Source: Methylicorpusculum sp.
GTDB taxonomy: Bacteria; Pseudomonadota; Gammaproteobacteria; Methylococcales; Methylomonadaceae
Direction: 5' to 3'
DNA length: 64,000 nucleotides
NCBI RefSeq assembly: GCF_030651835.1
Contig: NZ_JAUSBX010000128.1
Span: forward strand, 62,001-126,000
Shown piece by piece: positions 1 to 8,947 of this stretch; position 1 is the first letter of the stretch; each line of letters starts with the position of its first letter. Below the pieces are notes generated by a model. That model was not told the DNA's origin and ran no database searches. It was given only the letters and a program-made list of their open reading frames with translations. A program made the translations under genes and the position numbers.

Positions 1-984
1 ACATGCTCGTCCGGCTTTATTTTCTTTATTAACTCTTTTAGCCATATTTTTAAAGTTATCGATTTCCTCTGGAGTAAAAATCTGATTATCAAAATTTAGC
101 CAATAAGAGTTTGGTGCCGTAAGAGGAATATTCCTTGAGTATTGTTCACTCCCATAAAATTCGAGATCGAGTGAATCTGGAATGTATTTATAGAGTTCCA
201 AGCCAACTTGTTTGCCAAGCAACTCGATACTTTCTCTTGAGTGGAGGTATAGATGGCGTGGTGCATCCATTTCTACCCAATTAGTTCCATATTGTTCCCA
301 TACATAGGATGAAACTATTGGAATACGAACTAGAATTACACCATCTGGAGCTAGCAAATTAGAAGCGGAAATTAAAGCATTTCTTTGATTAGGAATGTGT
401 TCAAGAGAATGATGCATGGTGATTAGATCAAACTTACCTTCTATATCACTTATTTCTTTTTTATATATTATTATTCCATGCTCGTTTAAATCACTTTTTA
501 TAAATGGATCAGCCCCATAAAGGTTGTGAAATCCCATTATCCTTAGACTTTCTAGCCAAGTTGACCAGCTACCGCAACCTATATCTAGAAATTTAGCATC
601 AAAATCTTTGATTTCTGCTTGTTTTAAAATCGTTGTTACAAGTAAAACTTGATCGACACATAAGTAAGGCATTTCAATAAATTTAGAAATTATTTTGTTT
701 AATTTATAGCCTTGATTAAACAGTGCATTTCTGAATCTTTGTTTAATAAGATAATCAAATAGTTTTGATCTTTTTTTGTCTCGGGAAATACTTAACGAAT
801 AGTAATTAGGAGGGTAAAATCGTCCTAAATCGTTAGGGATATGTCTTATTTGTAAACAACCACATGAGGTGCATTGAAAATATTCAAATTCCTCCCTAGT
901 ACCAAACATCATTTCATAGCCAACATATATTGGGTGATAATCTTCAGTATTACAGATACCACAAATATTAGGTGAGCTACTCAT
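1..984 (-). CDS. Class I SAM-dependent methyltransferase, partial (runs off the window edge)
   Basis: Read by hand on the minus strand: MSSSPNICGICNTEDYHPIYVGYEMMFGT..., N-terminal CxxC...CxxC-like pairs, then SAM motif I 'FLDIGCGSWSTWLES' and 'FDLITMHHSLEHIPN'. ATGA overlap with the downstream Wzt start/stop. Not in the supplied ORF list because it is truncated. Confidence 0.8.
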   Translation of the reverse strand, partial: MSSSPNICGICNTEDYHPIYVGYEMMFGTREEFEYFQCTSCGCLQIRHIPNDLGRFYPPNYYSLSISRDKKRSKLFDYLIKQRFRNALFNQGYKLNKIISKFIEMPYLCVDQVLLVTTILKQAEIKDFDAKFLDIGCGSWSTWLESLRIMGFHNLYGADPFIKSDLNEHGIIIYKKEISDIEGKFDLITMHHSLEHIPNQRNALISASNLLAPDGVILVRIPIVSSYVWEQYGTNWVEMDAPRHLYLHSRESIELLGKQVGLELYKYIPDSLDLEFYGSEQYSRNIPLTAPNSYWLNFDNQIFTPEEIDNFKNMAKRVNKENKAGRAC

Positions 985-2246
985 AATTTTTGTGTCTCTT
1001 TAGAATTGAAGTCTATCATTTGGCAGTCCTTAATATTATCTGAGCACCAATTTGCATCTAATGCAAAGAACCCATCTCTTATAGTAATAGGTATTTTTCC
1101 TATAACTTGAAAATGTTTTAAGCTTTCACCATAAAAAATTGTTCCTGCCGCTTGACCGGCAGTTATGCCAAATCGGATTGAATAGATACCTGGCAATAGT
1201 GGTAATCGGTTTACTTGGCATGATATTTCATGGTTTCCAGGTGGGATAGTCGAAATAGATAGTTGTTCTTCACTGTTATGTGTAGTTAAGTAAAGAAAGT
1301 CAGTGGTATGAAATCCAAAGCCGAATGTAACATTTTCTAACTCTTGAAGTACATGGATTCTAAAGTGGATCGAACAATTTTGATCATACGTAAGACAATT
1401 TACTCTATGACCAAGTTGATCTAAAAAATGTATATCCACCAATTCAATTTCACCACTACCAATAGCACTGCTCTGAGCGTGATCAATGTTGGTTTTTATT
1501 TCTCTATCATTCTTTTCATAAAACATGTCGCACACTGTTTTTGGTTCGCCATCTGTGTCGATCTGTCCATGATCAAGTAAGATTACTCGACTACACAAAC
1601 GTTGGACTTGTCTTATGTTGTGGCTTACTAACAATACAGTTTTCCCTTGTCTTTTAATCATGTCTTCCATGCGATCAAAACATTTTCGCTGAAATGCCAA
1701 ATCCCCCACCGCTAAGACTTCATCAATGATCAAAATATCTGCATCCATGCTGGTAGCGATCGAAAACCCCAGCTTGACTGTCATACCCGAACTGTAACGC
1801 TTAACTGGTGTGTCAATAAATTGTTCCAGATTAGAAAAGTCGATAATTTCATCCAGCTTTTGTCGAACAATCTTTTTCGGTATGCCCAATATTGCGGCAT
1901 TCAAAAAAATATTTTCCCTTCCGGTCAGTTCCGGATTGACGCCAGCACCGACTTCGATCAATGGCGCAACGCTACCTCTGACAATCACTTCACCTTTGGT
2001 TGGTTTGCTTATATTTGCCAAGTGTTTAAGTAAAGTGCTTTTGCCAGCGCCATTATGCCCGATGATGCCGACCACTTCGCCTTCTTCGATATGGAAGTTG
2101 ATATTATCAAGTGCTTTAAACTGTTCTCGTTTTTGCACAGGGCGAAATGTTAATCGTCTTAATGTGTTTAATGCAGTTTCTTTTAGACTGGTCAAATGAC
2201 CGAGCTGATATTCTTTTGTCAGATAATTAACTTCTATAATCGGCAT
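981..2246 (-). CDS. wzt: ABC transporter ATP-binding protein, Wzt-type polysaccharide/O-antigen exporter with C-terminal carbohydrate-binding-like domain
   Basis: Walker A GHNGAGKST, signature YSSGMTVKLGFSIA, Walker B ILIIDEVLAVGD; ~170-aa C-terminal extension typical of Wzt. Confidence 0.9.
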   Translation of the reverse strand: MPIIEVNYLTKEYQLGHLTSLKETALNTLRRLTFRPVQKREQFKALDNINFHIEEGEVVGIIGHNGAGKSTLLKHLANISKPTKGEVIVRGSVAPLIEVGAGVNPELTGRENIFLNAAILGIPKKIVRQKLDEIIDFSNLEQFIDTPVKRYSSGMTVKLGFSIATSMDADILIIDEVLAVGDLAFQRKCFDRMEDMIKRQGKTVLLVSHNIRQVQRLCSRVILLDHGQIDTDGEPKTVCDMFYEKNDREIKTNIDHAQSSAIGSGEIELVDIHFLDQLGHRVNCLTYDQNCSIHFRIHVLQELENVTFGFGFHTTDFLYLTTHNSEEQLSISTIPPGNHEISCQVNRLPLLPGIYSIRFGITAGQAAGTIFYGESLKHFQVIGKIPITIRDGFFALDANWCSDNIKDCQMIDFNSKETQKL

Positions 2247-2381
2247 GGTTTTTTGGATATTAAGTGTTTTGTCGTATTGATAAATAACGAAAAGCCTAAA
2301 TTAAGCTTCATGACTTTGGGTATTGGTCAGCTTAAGTCTTAAACCGTTTTGTTAGTCAGTCGTCCAGATCATGAGCTTTTT

Positions 2382-2666
2382 TCATTTCGAATAGATGGTC
2401 GGCCAGACTTTCAAGTTGCTCGATGTTAAGTTATTTAAAGCTGTCAATTGTTTGAGGAGAAATTGTGCTGAGGCTGGTGTAATAATGCCATCGAAACGAA
2501 AAGTAGCTTTTTTTATTTCTTCGGAACGAAAGTCATATTTTTCACTTTCGTCATAGTTCAGGTCTGCTATCAACAATACCAGCTTTGGAGCATTTTTAAA
2601 TAGCCGGTAAAAGGGACTCTGCCTGTTCTCATCTTTTAGATACAATGTCCTGTTATCAAATAACAT
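2382..2666 (-). CDS. Small hypothetical protein (start likely at internal Met overlapping the wzm stop)
   Basis: ORF between wzm and wzt; internal ATG at about 2666 overlaps the wzm stop, suggesting translational coupling. No recognised family. Confidence 0.3.
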   Translation of the reverse strand: MLFDNRTLYLKDENRQSPFYRLFKNAPKLVLLIADLNYDESEKYDFRSEEIKKATFRFDGIITPASAQFLLKQLTALNNLTSSNLKVWPTIYSK

Positions 2667-3474
2667 CTGCAAACCAGTTTTCCGCGCGTTTAAAATACCA
2701 GTAGCTAAAGGGCAGAATGACAATAGTCAGTATGGCACCGGGGTATAATGTATCGAAATCAGGCGGCAGGCCTTTGAGCATCACGTTTTGAAATGCATCA
2801 ATTATCCCTGCCATGGGATTTAATGTGTAAAGCGTATAAAGTCTCTCAGACCATTCCCCAGCGGCTTGCTCTACGATCAGTTTTTTATGCACGAGGCTTA
2901 GCGGGTAAATAACGGGTGAGCCGTACATTAAAAGCGAAAGGGCAACAGGAAGGGCCTGAGATACATCGCGGTAATATACATTTAACGCGGCACCAAAAAA
3001 ACTGATCGTCAGTGCAACGATCATTGTGTAAAACACAATAGCAGGCACCCAAAAAGCATAAATAGTTGGCATCATCTTATAATAAACCATCATGCCGGCT
3101 AGTATCACGAAACTAATAGCCAATTCAACTAACTTGGTAGCCATGGCGGTCAGAGGGAATACTTCACGTGGGAAGTAAATTTTTTTTATTAATGCTGCGT
3201 TTGATGTGACGCTGTTGACGCCCTCGGATGCAGATTCCTGAAAAAAAACCCAAGGTAAAAGTGCTGCGAAAGTGAGAATAGGGTAGGGTACATCGCCGCT
3301 TTCTATGCCGACGAAGCTTCTAACCAGGGTAAAAATCATCATCAGCATTAAGGGTTTTAAAACAGCCCACAAAATACCTAGATAGGCCTGTTTATAGCGG
3401 ATGACGATGTTTTTCCAGGCCAGTGCGGCAATGAGTTCCCGGTATTGAAAAATATTTTTTGTTGACGATGCCAT
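2656..3474 (-). CDS. wzm: ABC transporter permease, Wzm-type polysaccharide exporter
   Basis: ABC-2 type membrane protein with typical 'VIRYKQAYLGILWAVLKPL' N-terminus; adjacent to wzt. Confidence 0.9.
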   Translation of the reverse strand: MASSTKNIFQYRELIAALAWKNIVIRYKQAYLGILWAVLKPLMLMMIFTLVRSFVGIESGDVPYPILTFAALLPWVFFQESASEGVNSVTSNAALIKKIYFPREVFPLTAMATKLVELAISFVILAGMMVYYKMMPTIYAFWVPAIVFYTMIVALTISFFGAALNVYYRDVSQALPVALSLLMYGSPVIYPLSLVHKKLIVEQAAGEWSERLYTLYTLNPMAGIIDAFQNVMLKGLPPDFDTLYPGAILTIVILPFSYWYFKRAENWFADVI

Positions 3475-3562
3475 TAATTCATCACTTATAAATGTAATAG
3501 ATTTGATCTGGTTTTATAAATAAATCAAGGTAAATCCAAGACAGAAAATATTGCTGTAAGAT

Positions 3563-4153
3563 TTATTTTTTTAATATTTTTGAAACTTTTTCTTTTTTTA
3601 ATAATAGTTTTTTGGACCGTGGGTCCTGTTTTAAGCCTTTCTCAATAATATCATTAGCTTCGTCATACTGTTTTAATTTGATATAAACATCCGCCAATCC
3701 CGCATAAGCTTTTGTATATTTTTGGTTGATTTTGATCGATTGGGAATAGGCATCTATGGCTTCCCTATAGCTATCTCCATAAAAATAGGTTAGTCCTGTT
3801 TCACACCATAAGAAGGGTCGTAGTGGAAAATTTGGGTCTTTTTCGAGGTTTAATGTATAGAGAAATCCTTTAGTGATTGCCTTGAAGCAATTACTTTTAT
3901 CTCTACCGCTATAATTGAAACATATTGGTCTTCTGACTAATGATTCACACGGGTGATTAAGATAAGCAGAACTAAAGTTTACTTTGTAGTTTTTATATCT
4001 CGGATTCGTACCACAAAAAGGGGGTAAGTTTCTTGCTTCAGGTTGCTCAGTCCACTCGCCCTTAGCTCCTAATGCCGCCTCCCAAGGAGCAGCTTGAATA
4101 TGCATTGAAAATACAAAAATACTTACAGTAATAGTGAATTGATATAACCTCAT
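3563..4153 (-). CDS. Secreted tetratricopeptide-repeat protein with Cys-containing N-terminal region
   Basis: Signal peptide MRLYQFTITVSIFVFSMHIQAAP; TPR units 'AIDAYSQSIKINQKYTKAYAGLADVYIKLKQYDEANDIIEKGLKQDP'. Confidence 0.65.
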   Translation of the reverse strand: MRLYQFTITVSIFVFSMHIQAAPWEAALGAKGEWTEQPEARNLPPFCGTNPRYKNYKVNFSSAYLNHPCESLVRRPICFNYSGRDKSNCFKAITKGFLYTLNLEKDPNFPLRPFLWCETGLTYFYGDSYREAIDAYSQSIKINQKYTKAYAGLADVYIKLKQYDEANDIIEKGLKQDPRSKKLLLKKEKVSKILKK

Positions 4154-4184
4154 GAATGAGCCTCCCAAAAAGATTTTCGATTAT

Positions 4185-5075
4185 TTAACGCAGACTATTT
4201 ATGACTGTTTTGGCATCAGTCAGGTAATTAGTATGTTTTAGCTTTCCGACATAATGGAGCATACAAGCATTTTCAAGCGACTTAGGATCTGCGCTATCTT
4301 TAATTGCCAAGTATTTGAGCGGGTTTAATAGCGTTGACCGCTCTTTTAATAAAAAGGCGTAAATATTTTGCTCAAGGCCCCATACCTGACTGATTTTATT
4401 TAAGACCTGAGTTATATGAATAATGTGATCAAGCGGTTGACTTTCGTTAAATCCAATAAAACCTGAGCAATAATCAATCTCTTTAAGTGCTGTACCTAGT
4501 TGGCTATTTAAAAGTGGTAGTTGGGCTTCAAAAGCTTTATTTGCATTGCTAACTTGATGGTAAAACGGCTTTGAGTGTTTTGTTTCTATCCAGTCGATGA
4601 CTTCAGTTGGCTGCTTTAGAAACAGGATGTCTGAATCCGCTACAATTCTTCTTCCTTCAAATAAAAGATTGACATCAATCAGTTTTAAAAAACTGACATC
4701 TTTCTTTCTCATTTCAAACAACTCGTTATTTAGTTGCGAGTTAATTCTTTTGTCCGCATCCTGTCTGAGCAAAATATCGATACCGGGAATATGGTGTTTA
4801 AATTTTGCAATATCCTGTGTAGTTAAGCTGCCATCGTCTTGAAGCGTAATTCGAATGGAATTATAGAATATTAAAAATGATTTTATTGCCAAGATACATA
4901 TATTTACATCTCTATGGCAAACTAATGTTAAATAGTTGACATCACTGGCGGGATTACATGCCACCGGATTAGTTTTTAAAATATGGCGAAAAATAAAATT
5001 CGAATGCTCATTTAGGAAATTCGTTTTGCTTTGAAATCTCCAAGGGAGTTTGCTGTGAAAATTTATATTAAACAT
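4185..5075 (-). CDS. GT8-like glycosyltransferase family protein (paralog of 5170..6162)
   Basis: 'LPWRF...FLN', 'AIKSFLIFYNSIRITLQDDGSL', 'RRIVADSDILFLKQPTEVIDWIE' (DxD-like acceptor motif) shared with the neighbouring ORF. Confidence 0.55.
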   Translation of the reverse strand: MFNINFHSKLPWRFQSKTNFLNEHSNFIFRHILKTNPVACNPASDVNYLTLVCHRDVNICILAIKSFLIFYNSIRITLQDDGSLTTQDIAKFKHHIPGIDILLRQDADKRINSQLNNELFEMRKKDVSFLKLIDVNLLFEGRRIVADSDILFLKQPTEVIDWIETKHSKPFYHQVSNANKAFEAQLPLLNSQLGTALKEIDYCSGFIGFNESQPLDHIIHITQVLNKISQVWGLEQNIYAFLLKERSTLLNPLKYLAIKDSADPKSLENACMLHYVGKLKHTNYLTDAKTVINSLR

Positions 5076-5169
5076 ACGACCTGATCAAAAATGTAATGTC
5101 GGTCTAAATAAAAAATCGTTTACTTCGTATGTATGAGAAGTCATTAGTAATAGAAATGGTCCGAATTGT

Positions 5170-6162
5170 TTATCTAGGTGTTTTTAGCTTCTTAAGAACA
5201 ACATTCGAAAGCTTAGGATAAATGAGCTTATGAAATCTATTCTCTCCAACGAAATGTAAAAATTTCGCATTGTCTGCTAAGTGTGCATTAGCATGGGTAA
5301 AAACAAAATAATCCTCAAGAGGCAAAGAAACCGCGCCTTTAGAGCATAATATAAGCCCATGCGTTGTCTGCTCTGCCCCCCAACGAAAGATTTTATCGCC
5401 GAATTTCTCATAGAGTAATTTGAACAATTCTTCGAGCTCGGAGAAGTTGATTGTCCCAGAGTCATAGCCGATGAACCCTGAGCAAAAACCTTGTTGGATA
5501 GTATAGTTTTTATTTAACGATTTATTGATATCATCCAAATCATCGATAATTAATGTTTGTATGTGGACATCTTGTAATTTGGCATAATTAGCTATCTCAA
5601 ATTCTTTTTCGACTTTCATTTTTCCCCGAGGAGCCATGTGATACCAAGGGTTTCCGCCATTTATAATCCAATCAATAATTTCTTTCGGTTCTTTTAAAAA
5701 TAAGGTATCTGTATCAAGAATAATTATTCTTTCTGATTGGTTAAAAAGAGTCGTGTCGAATAACTTTAAGTAGCTGGTATAACTACCTCTTACCTTTGAT
5801 AAAAAAGGATTATTTAATTTTTCAAATTCCGCATTAGCAAAAGCTCTGTCTATTAATCTGCAATTAGGCAAATGAATTTTTATAAGGCGCTTATCTTCAT
5901 CAAGGAGACTTCCGTCATCATGAATAACTACAGATACATCTGAGTGATAATAGAGTAAAGATTTAATGGCAAAAAGATAGGCGTAAAGATAACGATGGGG
6001 AACGGCAGAATGAATCTCAGTTTTGGCGTTGGGATTGGTCTCTATAGACGCGGTCTTAGCTATTCTTCCAAATAGAAGCTTATCTCCATAGGTATTTAAA
6101 AATGGATTAATACCTCTAAATCGCCAAGGAACTAAATTAGATAAATTCATTTTAATTTTCAC
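5170..6162 (-). CDS. GT8-like glycosyltransferase family protein
   Basis: 'AIKSLLYYHSDVSVVIHDDGSL', 'ERIIILDTDTLFLKEPKEIIDWI' (DTD motif), 'QGFCSGFIGYDS'. Confidence 0.6.
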   Translation of the reverse strand: MKIKMNLSNLVPWRFRGINPFLNTYGDKLLFGRIAKTASIETNPNAKTEIHSAVPHRYLYAYLFAIKSLLYYHSDVSVVIHDDGSLLDEDKRLIKIHLPNCRLIDRAFANAEFEKLNNPFLSKVRGSYTSYLKLFDTTLFNQSERIIILDTDTLFLKEPKEIIDWIINGGNPWYHMAPRGKMKVEKEFEIANYAKLQDVHIQTLIIDDLDDINKSLNKNYTIQQGFCSGFIGYDSGTINFSELEELFKLLYEKFGDKIFRWGAEQTTHGLILCSKGAVSLPLEDYFVFTHANAHLADNAKFLHFVGENRFHKLIYPKLSNVVLKKLKTPR

Positions 6163-7393
6163 TTTTAATGTTATGCAGAAATTTTAGATAGATATTTTGT
6201 ACTTGATTAACATGTTCTTCTACAGAAAACGTTTTTAATGCCTTTTCTCTCGCTGCCCGGCCAAGCTTTTCCCTTAATTTGGGATTACTGTATAAAGTAA
6301 AAATCTTTTCTGCAAGATCACTTGAGTTTTTTGGAGAAAACAATAAACCTGTACGGTTGTGTTCCATCATTTCTGCAGCTCCGCCATGGTTAGGTCCTAT
6401 TAATGGCCTCCCCAATATCATGCTTTCAATAACAACAGTACCAAGAGGTTCAGGGCTTGTAGATGCAGATACTACAACATCCAAACCGTTATAAATAACA
6501 GGCATGTCTGTAAGGTGTCCAGTAAAAATTACTACATCTTCTAAATTCTCTTGTTTGACGCGCTCTTTTAGTGAATTTTCATAGCTAATACAATCATCAG
6601 GTGTTCCTCCGATTATGAGCATTTTGAGATTAGGTATTTTATCTTTGAGTTCTTTGGTGGCATCTATAAAAATATTCTGTCCTTTCCACGGCATAAGCAG
6701 TCCTACCAAGCCGACCACAAAGTGATCCTTCAATAGATTAAATTTATCCCTAAAAGGCTGGCCGCTGATATCTGGAGAAAGTTTTTCCAATTCAAGACCG
6801 TCATAAATTACCGTTATTTTATCGGCGGAGATATCCAGTTTAGATCTCATACTTTCTGCTATCCAATGGGATACCGGTATAAAATGGTCTGGGAGACTAA
6901 AGGTATATTTCATTAACCGGGAGCCATATTGATCGCCTCGAACATGACTAATAGTATGAATCTTTAAGATTTTTCCAACTAGCAGGGCTGCGCGGTTACA
7001 GAGTGGTTCATTATTAGTGTGAATAAGATCAGCTTTAAATCGCCACGCAGTCCAGAGAAGTTGGAAAAAGAATGGTAGAAAATTTGCAATATCGTCAGTT
7101 CTAGCAAGAATTTGATTGATTATGAATCTAGCTCCAGGCATCTTGTCTGGCCAAATTGCAAGGTCCACTTTTTGATGGGCGCCAACAATATCAAAATGTC
7201 TATCGGCGATATATTTCCATAAAGCTTCCTCGGCAATTTCCTCGTAGAGAGGGGAGGTTCTTCCTGTGACAACTAGAGCTTTGTAACGGCTTTTATCTAT
7301 ATTTCTGACCAAGTGCCTTAGACATATAATGGCACCCCCATAACCGATGCCATTTTCAACATACAGAATATTTTTTTTTATTTTTTCACTCAC
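6152..7393 (-). CDS. Glycosyltransferase family 4 (GT-B, glycosyl transferases group 1)
   Basis: 'GLVGLLMPWKGQNIFIDA', 'PEPLGTVVIESMILGRPLIGPNHGGAAEMM' C-terminal EX7E-type motif. Confidence 0.85.
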   Translation of the reverse strand: MSEKIKKNILYVENGIGYGGAIICLRHLVRNIDKSRYKALVVTGRTSPLYEEIAEEALWKYIADRHFDIVGAHQKVDLAIWPDKMPGARFIINQILARTDDIANFLPFFFQLLWTAWRFKADLIHTNNEPLCNRAALLVGKILKIHTISHVRGDQYGSRLMKYTFSLPDHFIPVSHWIAESMRSKLDISADKITVIYDGLELEKLSPDISGQPFRDKFNLLKDHFVVGLVGLLMPWKGQNIFIDATKELKDKIPNLKMLIIGGTPDDCISYENSLKERVKQENLEDVVIFTGHLTDMPVIYNGLDVVVSASTSPEPLGTVVIESMILGRPLIGPNHGGAAEMMEHNRTGLLFSPKNSSDLAEKIFTLYSNPKLREKLGRAAREKALKTFSVEEHVNQVQNIYLKFLHNIKSEN

Positions 7394-7496
7394 TGCTGCT
7401 GGCCCGGTATATTTGAAATCAATTCTGATTATAGCTGTAAATTACATTTCAAAGACTTATAATCTAGAAGAATCCTATGAAATTTTAGTCAAATAT

Positions 7497-8435
7497 TTAT
7501 TTAACGCTCTTAATCAGAGAGATTAATATTTTTGGCAGATATGAACTGCAATAATAAATAGCGGCTCGTTTATTTATTTTGGCTTTTAAGCTCGATTTCA
7601 ATTTGACTTTAGCCTTGTCGTATCGACCTTGGCTAAAATACCAGTAACCTAAATCTGCCAAGCGCTGGGCGAGGAGTAAGTCCGGATCGAGTCCTTGTTT
7701 TTTTAGTTCTGCCGAGCATGTATTTTTTATGGAAGTCATAACTTTTACCAAATCTGATAGCATGTTCTCAGTCATTTGAGTGGCATTATTACCATGCTGC
7801 CGCCGCAGCATTAAAACCTCCGAAAGACACGTAATTGGGTATTTAGCCGAAATCTTTGCCCATAGCTCTAAATCCTCACCAAAGCGAATTTTTTCGTTGA
7901 ACAAACCTGCAGATATGAGTGTATTACGGTGAACTAAAACCGTTCCTGTTGGAATAAAGTTTTTATTCAGTAATGAAGATAGAGCATTTATTAAAGGTTG
8001 TCCGTTCAAATTCTTAAAAAAATCACGTTGGCTGTTTTTAGCTAAAACCGAAGCAGTAATAATATGATCATTTGTATCAATTTCTGTCATATCCCCGGCA
8101 ATAAGTTTCAGAGAAGGTGACCTATCAAGTGTCTTCAGCTGTAAATCAATTTTATCTGGTGTCCATTGATCATCGGCGTCAAGGAATGCAATCCAGTCCC
8201 CTTTAGCCTTTTGTATGCCAAAATTTCTTGCTGCCGAAGGACCTTGGTTAAGTTGTTTAAAATACCGGATGTTGGGATCATTTAGATTACTGATTATTTC
8301 TTCAGTATTATCCATGGATCCATCATCAATGACGATAATTTCATCCACGGTTCGGCTTTGTTTCTTAATACTACTTATAGCGTCCTGAATAAAGAGAGCG
8401 CTGTTATAAGCAGGAATTACGGCACTGATCTTCAT
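7497..8435 (-). CDS. Glycosyltransferase family 2
   Basis: 'KISAVIPAYNSALFIQDAISSIKKQSRTVDEIIVIDDGSMDNTEEII', 'GDWIAFLDADDQW'. Confidence 0.9.
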   Translation of the reverse strand: MKISAVIPAYNSALFIQDAISSIKKQSRTVDEIIVIDDGSMDNTEEIISNLNDPNIRYFKQLNQGPSAARNFGIQKAKGDWIAFLDADDQWTPDKIDLQLKTLDRSPSLKLIAGDMTEIDTNDHIITASVLAKNSQRDFFKNLNGQPLINALSSLLNKNFIPTGTVLVHRNTLISAGLFNEKIRFGEDLELWAKISAKYPITCLSEVLMLRRQHGNNATQMTENMLSDLVKVMTSIKNTCSAELKKQGLDPDLLLAQRLADLGYWYFSQGRYDKAKVKLKSSLKAKINKRAAIYYCSSYLPKILISLIKSVK

Positions 8436-8663
8436 TATTTTTTACAAGTCACGTTTTTGGGATTTAGAAACTCAATAAGAGACTTCTAGATAAGAGGTTT
8501 AAACTGTAAAGTTAAAATAAATCATTTATGACAATTGAGCCTCAGGCGTTTTAATCCTCCTTTTTTCAGTTCTTGGCGGACTGTGGGCAAAGGGTGAATC
8601 AGTTTATCCATAAGGTCTGCATGATATTCGCGCTTTGTCCACAGATCGAGCACGCCATGGTTT

Positions 8664-8732
8664 CTAGACGCAGTGGACTTCATACGGTGTTGCGTAATTC
8701 AAGCTTCGATCAGGCCTTATTTCGTTATAAAA
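8664..8732 (-). pseudogene. Remnant of an IS3-family transposase OrfB C-terminus
   Basis: Minus-strand translation 'FYNEIRPDRSLNYATPYEVHCV*' matches the IS3 OrfB terminal pattern YNxxRPHxxLxYxTPxE. No intact ORF around it. Confidence 0.45.
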
Positions 8733-8947
8733 CTAAAGCGGGGTGGACTTTTAGCTCCACCTGCCAAAGCTTGTAGTAACTACCCCAATCATCAGTAATA
8801 ATAACTGACAAATGGTCAATTCGAGGATCGGGTAATTTCGAAAAATGATCTATAAAACAAGGCGTCATTTGCTTTATTACAAAAAGTACTACTTTAATCT
8901 CATAATATATTATTTTTTAATATGTTTGCCCTGGCACCTTCCGGTAA

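Noticed and set aside
1810-2199. Plus-strand ORFs antisense to wzt
   Set aside because: Low-complexity antisense translations of a strongly supported CDS; no family features.
8573-8776. Plus-strand 67-aa ORF in the GT2 / 560-aa gap
   Set aside because: The minus strand carries an IS3 OrfB-like motif; the + ORF is more likely its antisense.
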